Origin: Rhodamnia argentea
Lineage: Eukaryota > Streptophyta > Magnoliopsida > Myrtales > Myrtaceae
Reading direction: 5' to 3'
Length of the DNA: 64,000 nucleotides
Assembly: GCF_020921035.1 (NCBI RefSeq)
Contig: NC_063157.1
Location: 2,170,001-2,234,000, forward strand
Under the pieces are notes generated by a model, which did no database searches, was not told where the DNA came from, and saw only the letters and a list, made by a program, of their open reading frames with translations. Below, piece after piece: positions 54,374 through 64,000 of the stretch. Position 1 is the stretch's first letter, and the number at the start of each line of letters is the position of its first letter. The translations under genes and the position numbers were made by a program.

Positions 54374-56777
54374 TTGCCTACAAAGAAGTCTGAATCCTAT
54401 GGAACGAAGGTTCCACATTTTGGGAAATTAAGTTTGAGGTGTCCATAATCCCTAGAACGATCTGTCTCGGCTTTTCCAAGATGAAGTTGTGCAAATACAT
54501 GACAACACAATCAGCGAAAACCCCTGCCTAGATTCCTGGAGATGATTGCTATAAGCTTTATCCCTATGTACATATCCAGCTTCTCTTAGCTTTGTTTCCC
54601 TGCAAGTTATAGAGAAGTGAGAGAGAGCACATCGAGACCACAATCAATTGAGTCCATGTGCTTTCTGGTTTCTTTTTTCAGAAGATGGAAGCCTCTGGCT
54701 TCCAACTTTTCTTTTTTATGTACTTGCCATTGGATTCGACTTCCTGGAAGCAAAATTTGTAACAAATGCTTCGAATGGTCAATCATGTGATGCACATTAC
54801 ATAGTCCGAGATTGTGTTGCGGGTTCATTTCTGGGGGCTTACCTTAATGAATTCATTCTCAAGTTGGGTGTTTGAATCATTTGAGTGATGGCTCGTCCGT
54901 TTATTTTTACCTGGCTCCTACTTGCCATGTCTGTTCATGTATATAAGCCAGTAAACCGGCAACTACTGGCGTGAGGCCATTAGTTTCGATGGCTCGGGAA
55001 GTTCTCATTTAAGAAAAAGGGAAACAGATAAGCTCGATAACCCTCGAGTTCAGCGATATATCGCGCGCATTAATGCCAAAAACCGAAGAGAAAATCGAAG
55101 GAAGTGTCCTGTGATGCTCAAAGTTGAAACTATCTGCAGCACAAGAAGCAAAGATTCTGGAGAAGGAGAAGAGCATGGAAATGGCTCGTTGACCCTCATG
55201 ATGAACCAGGCCTAGAAGTATCAAGCCCATTCAAACATGGGCTCGGCTCTTTAGATAAATACTAACCTTAAGCAACATTTTCATCAATGACCATCTCAGA
55301 CACTTCTCTCTCTCTCTCTCTCTCTCTCTCTGTAGAATACTATCATATGATACTTTCCTTTTTATAGTCTCTCAGCCAATGTTATTTTGTCCCTTGGATG
55401 TCTCTGAGCCATGCAAGGACTCTTGGGTCGTGGATGTCTCTATCAGTCGACAGATGTAAAATATCTTTGTCTACTTGGGGAGGGAAGGAATTGCATTGGG
55501 TGGTCCATATCTAGCAGGTTTTGACACCATGATATCATCTTCTTTTTCCCTGAAAGGTGGGTCAAGATGGGAAGGGTGCACACTAAAATGAGAATTGAAT
55601 AGGTCCAGATAAAAACCTCGTGAATTTCTTTCTGATTTCAAGTCATATTGTCGAGCATGAAAACAATGGAGACTTTTATGTTTAGAAATGGAGCGAAGAA
55701 ATCAAATTTAATTCTCGATTGATTCATTCTCTTAGAATGAGATCACGGGCAAGTAATTCATCGCAAATCCTTTAATTCGAATGGAAAGTTTCCTAAAATA
55801 GAGTTTGCCCCCCAAAAAAATATATATCTTTTTGAGAAATCATGAGCCATCTTCATTTTAGTTGACCACGTTCCTTCAGTTGGGATCATTGAGAGCAAGC
55901 AAAGTCATATGCCTAGTCTAGTACAAAAGTCATTGTCACGCTGTCTTGGTCCAAATAATCTCATAAAAATCATAACATTGTGGATGCAAATAATGAAATT
56001 CGAATTCACGCTATTGAAATTGTGGACGCATTGCGTATATGTCAAAAAAAGACTTTGCAAAATTTCAGTCGCAGAATAAAGATTTGCATAATCTCATTAC
56101 GAAACGTTTCAATTACTAATTATTGAAAAAAAAAACATTCAATTTGTAGAAAGAAAATATACATTTCAAAATTTGAAGGATTTTTTATAAGTTTATTTAT
56201 AAGAAAAAATTCAACCTTTTCCATCAAAAGACATGACAAACAAAATGAAGTTATTAACCTACGCGTTTGTTTAAAAACGTTATTATGCATTGAAGATTTT
56301 CATTACTTTATATGTATTAATCCAAATGACTCTTATGGACAGTAAACATTCACATTTGCATAGATATTTATAATATGTTATGATCACAATTCGCCACCCA
56401 TCTATGGAAAGAATTCCATTTTTATTGATGTCACGAGAAAATATAAACGGTCAAGCTAATGAGTGTCTCCCTTATCATTTGTTAAGCATGTTTGATTAGG
56501 AATTGATAAAGCTTCAACATGTCAATCATATACAACATAGTAATAATTCTATAAAAATACCACATTTTCCGTCTTTCTTAGACGAGCTGCGCCGCCGGTA
56601 CGAGGAAAAAACCTCAGTAGCATCCGAAGATTTTAGAAGTTTCAAAGCAGCCTTCACTCCCCTCGCCCCACACCCCCCACCGGCACCCTTCCCTCTCTCT
56701 CTCTACACAACGCCACTTTACTTTACCTTTACCTCACCAGAAAGCGAGCCCAAGAACTGTGGTCTTTCTCTCTCTCC
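54374..56777. other. Gene-free spacer between BGAL1 and the next gene
   Basis: It begins with the presumed BGAL1 3' UTR. A (TC)n microsatellite lies at 55305-55331. The last 150 bases (CT-rich, about 56640-56777) are presumably the leader of the next gene. No coding region is supported. Confidence 0.5.
55305..55331. repeat. (TC)n microsatellite
   Basis: About 13 uninterrupted TC units in the spacer. Confidence 0.9.
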
Positions 56778-56826
56778 ATGAATGACGCGTTTTAATGGAG
56801 GCTCTGGCTTTTCACCTCGCGTTTGA
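56778..56826 (+). promoter_or_regulatory. Two short upstream ORFs overlapping the start of the next gene
   Basis: The ATG at 56778 opens a five-codon frame (MNDAF) whose TAA (56793-56795) overlaps the main ATG as TAATG. A second ATG at 56782 opens a 14-codon frame in another phase that runs past the main start to a TGA at 56824-56826. Both precede the main ATG at 56795, so they could reduce or modulate translation. Confidence 0.5.
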
Positions 56827-59800
56827 TCCTCCATTCTCGCGGCCGTCGCAGTCCTCTTGCGACCCCCCTCACGACAGATTCATGTTCTCCCTCCTCTACT
56901 CCGCCTTCTTCACTCTCTCCCTCCTCTCCTTCTTCTTCGTCTCCTTCTCCTTGTTCAAGAAGCTCCACGAAACCCGCACCGAGAGCCCCAAGCAAGACGA
57001 CCCATCGACGCCCATCAGCGAGAACGATGAGGCCCGAGAGCCAGACCCCGACCCCGACCCGACCCAGTTGACCCATTCGCTGCTCCTCGAGATCTTGCCC
57101 TCCGATTCCGCGAGCCTGTGCAGCGACGCGGACGAGTCGGTCTCCGGCTCGGAGCACTGTCCCGGGCCTACCCAGATTGGGAAGAGGAAGAAGAAGCGGG
57201 CCAAGAAGAAGAGCAAGAGGTCGGATGCGAAGGTCGCTGAGGAGGAGAGGGAGGAGAAGTCGGATTCGGGTCGGCCTATATCGGAGAAGCCCGAATTGAT
57301 TTGCCTGTACCCGTTTACTTCTTCTGGCAGTGCCACGCAGAGGAGGATAAAGCAGCACTATGATGAGCTCGTCAAGTGCCATGAGTCCAAAGGATTGACC
57401 CTTGCTCAGGTTCGTTCTTCAATATTTCTTTACTTCGTTTTTTTATTGTTTGTGTATTAGATGCAGATATGTTTTAGGTTGAATTTCTATGTTAATAAGT
57501 TGTTGAGTGCTTTTGGGTGATAATGTCTGCATTAATTCAATTTGATATTCATGATGTATCGTGAAATTGGAATGCTGAATTTGGATGATGAAGCTCTTGT
57601 CTGTGTCATTTACGTGCGACTCAGGATGTATTTGCGATGCATATTCCATATTTTTAGAAGACTTTTGCGGTGTGACTTTCAACAGGTTTCCACGGTTAAA
57701 TCAGTTTATGGGATGGAGAAATGTCTTAGTCTTTTTCAAATCAATTGAATTGGCAGTCTCCTGAGCTTATGCAAGTAAAATTATAAAGTGGTGGGCATTC
57801 ATATGACATTTGGCCATTACCATCGGGGTTATTAATAATTAGGAATTCTGTTGAGGGAAAGTATTTGATAAGTGCAAGGCACAAAACGATTCCCTTTTCC
57901 CTTTGCTTTTGCATGTAGGCATGATGGAGATGCTGCATCACGATTTCGATGTTGAATTTCTTCTGCTTTAAGTTATATGAATGTCTTGGTTCAAAACCTT
58001 TTGTAATTCCCTGAAAAAGCAATTGCAAATTATTCTTTTGGAATAGGCATACCATCAGGGTCATCAATAATTAGGAACTCTGTTTTGAGGGAAAGTATTT
58101 GATAAACGCAGGGCACCAATGATTCCCTTTTCCCTTTGCTTTTGCATGTAGGCATGATAGTGATGCTGCATCACGACATCTATGTTGAATTTCTTCTGCT
58201 TTAAATTATATGAATGTCTTGTTTCAAAACCTTTTATAGTTCCCTGAAAAAGGAATTGCAAGTTAGTCTTTTGGAATAGTATAACCATTGGCGTTAACAA
58301 TAATTAGAAATTCTGTTGAGGGAAAGTATTTGATAAACGCAAGGCACCAACGATTCCCTTTTCCCTTTCCTTTTGCATGTAGGCACGATAGAGATGCTGC
58401 ATCATGATATCAATGTTGAATTTCTTCTGCTTTAAATTATATGAATGTCTTGTTTCAAAACCTTTTGTAGTTCCATGACAAAGCAATTGCAAATTAGTCT
58501 TTTGGAATTGGGAAACGGCCTTTGATTGTGCTACACGTATTTTTTATATTTCAATGGCAATTGGCTGGTACTAGAGATTTTCTAGATGTGTTGGAAATGA
58601 CTTGTTGGTTTCTTCTAATGATTTATCACAACAATGTAGTTCTTATCTTTTGAGATGGTTTGTGTGAATTTGTTTTTCAGGGCCTTTTTTATTTGCTTTT
58701 ATGTTTAGCACACTCTGTAGGTCAATCTTCTTCCCCAGTCAAAATATTTTTTTTTTTCACACAGTTAAGAAGTTCGTATTCGTACTTGGTAAAGCTTTGC
58801 ACATCCCAAAATGCTCATTTTTGTGTTTAAGGAATCTCTGGTTATTTGGGCTCATTTGCATTTGCTACAGAGCTTTATGTTTTGCATCTTCTACCATTTC
58901 ACAGGTCAGCCAGTTTGCAAATTGCTTGGTTGAGGCTAGAAGTGAGCTACAACACAAGTAAGTGTAATGTCATCTATTGCTAGCTGAAAAAAGTTCATAT
59001 CCTTACATTTTATTCTTCACACCTTTGAAGGTCTATAGTTTCTCTGTAAGTGAGCCCTTTGTTCAGTCTTGAGCTCTTTTTGGATGCCCTGGTTACTCCT
59101 CAATGAAATTTTGAACTTACGACTGATCGCCAAATAAAAACAGTGTTTGCCAACTTATTGTAGTGTTTGCCAACTTATTGTCCCAGAAATTAGGGTGTAA
59201 TTCGACATTTTTATGTTTGACTTGTGGTTGCTTTGGAAGCCCTGTTGTCTGCATATTTTGAGTAGTCTCAATCATCCTTTCCTAGGAGCTGAGCCTTTGA
59301 AATTTTGCCGTCTCTTAGAATTTCAATTTCCTGGATCTACCTTTTTGCATTATCTCGAGATCTGTGTATAGTGACGGACTCTTAACAGTTGAACATCATA
59401 AGCAGGTCGGAGGTTATACAGCGCAGGTTTACAATAGCAAAAGCCCTGCTTTTTAAGGCAGATAGATCCTCCTTTGATCGACTTCGTCAGCAGGTTTGTA
59501 ATGAAATCCAATGTGATTCTTTTAGTAGGAAGTAGATTGTATAATCTTCATGCTCATAAATTGTTTAAACCCAGATATACAAGTTAGAGTTGGAACAGAA
59601 GAGACTTGAAGAAGACGCATTTGTTTATAACTGGCTCCAACAGCAGCTCAAACTCTCGCCAGCCTACAAGAAGGTAACGTTTCTGCTAGCAATTGTGCTA
59701 TTTGTAGTAGAATTGCGAGATGCACATATATAATTCTGGGTGAAGTCTGTTATTTTAGAGCTGCATTTACTACACATTTTTCGAGACTATCTTCTTTTGA

Positions 59801-60196
59801 AATATATCGCAATAATTGGATCATAAATTACCTAAGCCTGATATCCTCCCCTCCTCCTCTCTCTCTCTCTCTCTCCCTGTTTCAATCAGTTGCTTGTGTT
59901 TATTTATAGGGGCTATATTTTGATCTCTCTCTCTCTCTCTCTAGATGCTTGAAGTTGGTGCCTGCATGGAGTTGAAGGCTAAATCTGGTGAACTGATGGA
60001 AGCTGAAGATTCGGATGTCCCGGATATTTCATTTGAAGAGCTACTAGCGCAAGAAAAGAAAGATTCTTTTTGGTTGGTTCCTTGTCAAGTACCTTTAAGG
60101 CCAGCTTTCCTTTCCTTTGGTGATTTGCTAACATTTTCTCCCTTCTTGACGCCTTGCAGGCAGAAAACGAAGAAATCAAAATCAGGCTCAAACTAA
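56795..60196 (+). CDS. Unidentified protein with one membrane segment, basic cluster and coiled coil
   Basis: Six exons (56795-57409, 58905-58957, 59406-59493, 59575-59673, 59945-60072, 60160-60196) give 339 residues. Every junction is GT-AG and closes in frame, so I trust the gene although I cannot name it. Residues 30-54 form a hydrophobic segment (FSLLYSAFFTLSLLSFFFVS). An acidic, Pro-rich stretch follows, then a Lys/Arg cluster (GKRKKKRAKKKSKR). The second half is helical and charged: QRRIKQHYDELVKCHESKGL, VSQFANCLVEARSELQHK, SEVIQRRFTIAKALLFKADR, QQIYKLELEQKRLEEDAFVY. It looks like a coiled coil. The tail is KKSKSGSN. A membrane-anchored scaffold is a guess. Intron 1 (1.5 kb) holds a 233-bp tandem triplication. 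Introns 4 and 5 are short, and CT repeats precede the exon 5 acceptor. Intron 5 (87 bp) is in frame and stop-free. Confidence 0.85.
57815..58508. repeat. Tandem triplication, about 233-bp unit, in intron 1
   Basis: GAGGGAAAGTATTTGATAA, TTCCCTTTTCCCTTTGCTTT, TTGCATGTAGGCA, TGTTGAATTTCTTCTGCTTT and TTATATGAATGTCTTG each occur three times, with the copies offset by 232 and 233 bases (landmarks at 57841, 58073 and 58306). The copies differ by scattered substitutions, so the duplication is not recent. It lies wholly inside the first intron of the gene at 56795. Confidence 0.92.
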
Positions 60197-63100
60197 TTAA
60201 AACGCTTCCTTTGCTAACCAAGTACAGAGAGTAGCGCCTCTTCTGTGTATATTCCTTGGATTCGCACTTCGTCAAGGCCACATATGGTTTCTGATGCCAT
60301 GCTTCAGGGCGTGAGGCGTGAACACTTAGCTTGTTCTGACCAACTTCAATGTTGGCATGGAGATATGGATGCGAGTCCGAGTGAGTTTGGGGAAGGAGAA
60401 ATGCGGGTGATCTTCTGACGTTGTCGAAGCCTTTTGCTGACTAGGGGTACATTTGAATCTGAAGCCTGTCCGATTAACGAGTGATAGGGCAATTGCGGGT
60501 AGGCGATCCGAGTTTTGGTCATCGCTTCTCTCTGTGAATGTTTTTTAGTTAGAGTTGATCTTGCAATGTCGATGTGTATGCAGCAATGGAATAGAATTTG
60601 GTTTAGGATTCTGAACTCGTGAGAAAACAAAACTTTCCTGTCTCTCGTTGGCCCAAAGACAAGCGAAACTTTGCTCAATGGCCTTAAAGAACATAGAAAA
60701 AGCACAAGTTTTGTTTTGGAATATATCTGGACGAAACTACACATTTCTCCCCATTTCAAGCAGCTTTTGTGTCTCCTAGGATAATGTCACATTGGTGGTT
60801 CAGAACTCCTAATCGATTGCTGTGACCAAGAAGATGTTGCACACCGACAATGCCTTAGAGCCAGATATAAATGTTTTTGTCGTAAAATCTGAAGCCCTTT
60901 TGGCCGTTCATGGGCGTCATGTGATTGTCATAGGTAAGTGTCATGTCACGGCGGCGGGTTCCCGACCAACGATATAGTCCGGATGATAAGTTCGGAGTGT
61001 CTTGATGCAGGATTTTCTTGAATTCTCTACAATATTTTTGGGGCAAGCAATTCGGTAAATTTACCGTGTTCTAGAGTATTCTTGTCCTTAATGTCAATAG
61101 TTAGCAGATGAGGAGATGCAATCTCGATCATTAGACTTAGAGTCGATCAATAGTATTCACCGAGAGGTCTCTTGTATCATCTAACACTTGAGCAATATAA
61201 AACATTCTAAAAGTGAAATTGCATAGAATATTATTGCTCCTTTTAACTTGATATATAAGTCCTTCATTTGCCGACAACACTTGCTCACTATTTAATTGCA
61301 GATTCCTTCATATAAAAACACAGCACCGCACGCATATATTAACACGATAAAAAAGATAAGAAATACAGGAGAAGGAAGGCTCTATTGAATTCAATGCACT
61401 AGATTTTTCTGGATTATCAAGATCAATTCTAAGCACCTCGAAGCCAACAAATTTGGAGCATTGTCACGTGGCACCTCTTTAGCTGCCATCCTCTTTTATT
61501 CAATGTTAAAAACTACTTGGTTTTCGAAATCCTCATCTCGATGATGGGCTCACTGACTTTTGTGAATGCATATTTTCTTCACTAATTAGCTCGGCAGTAG
61601 TATATGAACCCCATGCCCTGGTGTTAGATCCTTTGAAGAGAATTATCGTAAACCGATTCAGAATGTTCGCATAGATAATAGAAGAAAAATAGGCGACGCA
61701 CGGTTCACCTAGGTTCACCCTAGAATAGGGCTACGTCCCGCAAAGAGATTTTACTATGATTTTGGTTTACAGACGCACAACTCGTTACAATAATCAGTCA
61801 AAAACGAGCAAATATATATATGCCATAATTGGGCCCAAAGCATAATCTATCCGAAACTCCTTTAATCCCTCAACAAATGGGCTAATTTAAGCAAAAGCCA
61901 AAAAGAGTCATATATCATCGGATCATACTTCGGTTTCCCTAAGCTCACGTGGGCGTGCCCGGTGTGAGAAACAAGGGTACCCGAAGTATTCGCTAACTCT
62001 AACATCCTCATTGAATGGAACGAAGGCTGATTTATTTGGTGAGCATGTACAATAATCTTTTCCGAGATGTCAAGAGATTCTAACAATTGACTTGCGATGT
62101 TTCAAGTAATTCCCGCATTGTTTTGCACTATTTAACGGTATTGCCCTTCTGAAGTTTAGTTTATGAAAGTTGAAAAAGTCTCACTTTCGCTTAAGATAGT
62201 ATTGTTAACCGAAATGATTTATCCCCAAAGAGTCCGCACTAGAGATTGCTAACCCTTGTAACATTAATTAGGACAACGCTTCAGGAGGAGCTCAGTGCTA
62301 GTGACAACGACGACACCTTGAATTTAACAAAATCTAGACTACCATTTTTTATAAACGTCATTACATCTTAAACAATGGATATCTTTCAGACATTTGCTTT
62401 ACATGCTGAAAGGGAACTAAGCCTAATTCACGGGTATAAAATGACACATTGTTTGAAAAATCACCTGTCTTTGCTTTTTTTTTGTCTCCCCACTCTCCAC
62501 TTGGCTTGATTATTTTTTCCGTGACCCACCTTGCCTCCATGCAATTTCCGACTTTTCAAAGCCTTCGTGGGGGGACTAGGAATTGGTAGGGGTGCGATGG
62601 GCCCCATTGACAGTTGGTGACCTTCTTAGGAACTCCCATCGAAACTTCCTCCTCGAACGCGTCGGTGGAGGGCGGCGACTCTCCATCGATTACGATCCGA
62701 GAAAAAATATTTTCATGGTTGACACGAATGTTTAGACACAAATTGTTATCGTTAATTGATATATTTTTATTTATTAATTATTTCAAGCCATGCATGCGAT
62801 CATTTTTTGAGAAAATGTTTGCCAAATTACTCATATCTCGCAAAAATAAACAGAACCTAAAAATAAGAAGGAAAACAAATCGGCACACGAGAAGATCACT
62901 GAAGCTGAGGTCAGGCGAATAAATAAGATATTTGCACTCGAGCAGGCACTATAATAAGAAAAATATAATTGAGCAATTTCTTTGTGGCATTTTCTTTTTA
63001 GCTTCATATCGTTGACGTGAATTCCCCGGCCACATAGTGTGAATCCGGGGAAAGATTTCAATGAGGCTTTTGTACAGCCGGTTTTTGGATGGAGATTTAC

Positions 63101-63657
63101 TTGCCACTTGAGTTTGAGACTATAAATATACGAAATACTAGAGCGCTAAGAATTACATTAAATTCCACGAAAGAAAGAAGTAATTATGTTGAGAGTATGC
63201 TTGAAGAATCTCACTTTCATGCCATGTGAGGCTGAGACAAATATTCCAAAAATTAGTGCCTGCATTAGGTAGATTATTCATTTGACGTCAGCAAAGAGGT
63301 GCCTGGTTCGTCACTTGATCCCTAAGGAAGGAGTCCCTACCTACACGGAAAAAACCAACCAGAAATTCCAATCCAGACTAATGGAATCTGTGCAAAACCT
63401 AATCTACAAGAGAACACCATCCTTAATCATCCTTAGCTGCGGCACACGTTGCACATTCTCAGTATTAAAGGCCAAAATGAACATTATCTATGCATCCGAC
63501 ACCTTAGTTCCCAACTGTGTATTTAAGCGAGAGAGAATGTGTGACTGGGTGTGTTACGGGCTGAATCGAATCATCTATGAAGTAACCAGGCCCATTTCAA
63601 CCACAGAAGGTTTCACCCATTGTAGTGTGTAAGCTTATCAACTAACTGATCTAGTTT
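60197..63657. other. Gene-free spacer
   Basis: It contains the presumed 3' UTR of the preceding gene and then AT-rich spacer. A dispersed repeat lies at 61701-61824. Plus-strand frames at 62614-62922 and 63282-63632 are open but show no recognisable family or splice context. Confidence 0.5.
61701..61824. repeat. Dispersed repeat, copy 2 (shared with 45409-45520)
   Basis: CGGTTCACCTAGGTTCACCC, AGGGCTACGTCCCG, GATTTTACTATGATTTTG, a CGTTACAATAATCA segment and AAACGAGCAAATATATATAT follow the same order as in the copy at 45409-45520. The limits and class are unknown. Confidence 0.45.
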
Positions 63658-63990
63658 TCACGGTTCAACACCAGCAAACATAACAGATGCACCGGTCAAG
63701 TAACGAGCAATCTCTTGATAATCTAATGAAGCACCCAAAACGTGGCTCTCAGCCATGGCCTGAAACAATGCTGGAGAACATGTTTGTCAGACTCCATCTC
63801 CACTCCACACGGAGACAAAAACTCAACCTCAAGCAAATGCACTAAATAATCCCTAGCATCATAAAAAGGATGAAAGTTGAGGATGACGAGCTCCTTTTCA
63901 CACGAAACAGTCGAACGTGGTTAACTTGCTTCCCACTTCGAGTTAGTCATCAACCTTGCAGATCTTTCTTCTTTCCGTGAGAAGCTCAAG
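63658..63990 (-). pseudogene. Coding relic or terminal exon, unidentified
   Basis: On the minus strand one frame ends AMAESHVLGASLDYQEIARY, LTGASVMFAGVEP and a stop at 63658-63660. A second frame just upstream reads NFHPFYDARDYLVHLLEVEF and VEMESDKHVLQHCF and joins it only by a one-base shift or a splice (TTTCAG precedes GCCATGGCTGAG). Further upstream APLELLTERRKICKVDD is followed by stops. The text is protein-like, but the frame is broken, which points to a pseudogene fragment continuing off the right edge. I do not recognise the family. Confidence 0.4.
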
Positions 63991-64000
63991 AGGTGCAAGA

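Noticed and set aside
56792-57382. 196-codon open frame on the minus strand opposite exon 1 of the unidentified gene
   Set aside because: It is the antisense shadow of a GC-rich, acidic and basic coding exon. It shows simple repetitive composition, no family match and no splice context.
57741-58492. Three similar minus-strand frames (NLKQKKFNI repeated) as a repeat protein
   Set aside because: They result from the intronic 233-bp triplication and are interrupted by stops between copies.
57815-58508. CRISPR-like array
   Set aside because: The units are 233 bp, direct and diverged, in a plant intron; there are no short repeats with unique spacers anywhere in the window.

Overview
The window is nuclear DNA of a flowering plant, most likely a eudicot. 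Genes are split by many short GT-AG introns, the spacers are AT-rich with poly-A/T runs and microsatellites, and the proteins are plant-specific families. The repeat content made me think of the Myrtales, but I cannot confirm the order or species.

Layout from left to right. (1) Positions 1-1099, minus strand, hold a decayed ABCC (MRP-type) transporter copy that continues off the left edge. (2) Positions 1.1-9.7 kb are a gene-poor spacer with a fold-back repeat and a MITE. (3) Positions 9.7-33 kb hold four intact genes: a USP-like/kinase fusion protein (+), phospholipase D epsilon (+), an FLX-like 3 coiled-coil protein (-) and the DEAD-box helicase RH20 (+). (4) Positions 33-48.3 kb are 15 kb with no convincing gene, rich in inverted-repeat elements. 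(5) Positions 48.3-54.4 kb hold a 19-exon beta-galactosidase of the BGAL1 type. (6) Positions 56.8-60.2 kb hold an unidentified protein with one membrane segment and a coiled coil. (7) The right end is spacer plus a coding relic on the minus strand.

I built exon models by hand from reading frame, GT-AG sites and family conservation. Predicted lengths are 750, 758, 279, 504, 843 and 339 residues, and every model closes in frame.

The genes do not form a pathway. Their order matters more: kinase, PLD epsilon, FLX-like 3 and RH20 match, from memory, Arabidopsis At1g55200, At1g55180, At1g55170 and At1g55150. BGAL1 (At3g13750) lies near the paralogous kinase At3g13690, which suggests one ancestral eudicot block. 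I found no striking new system. The most unusual material is a set of long palindromic repeats whose arms are built from repeated short phrases, and a pair of 0.6 kb MITEs with clear target-site duplications.
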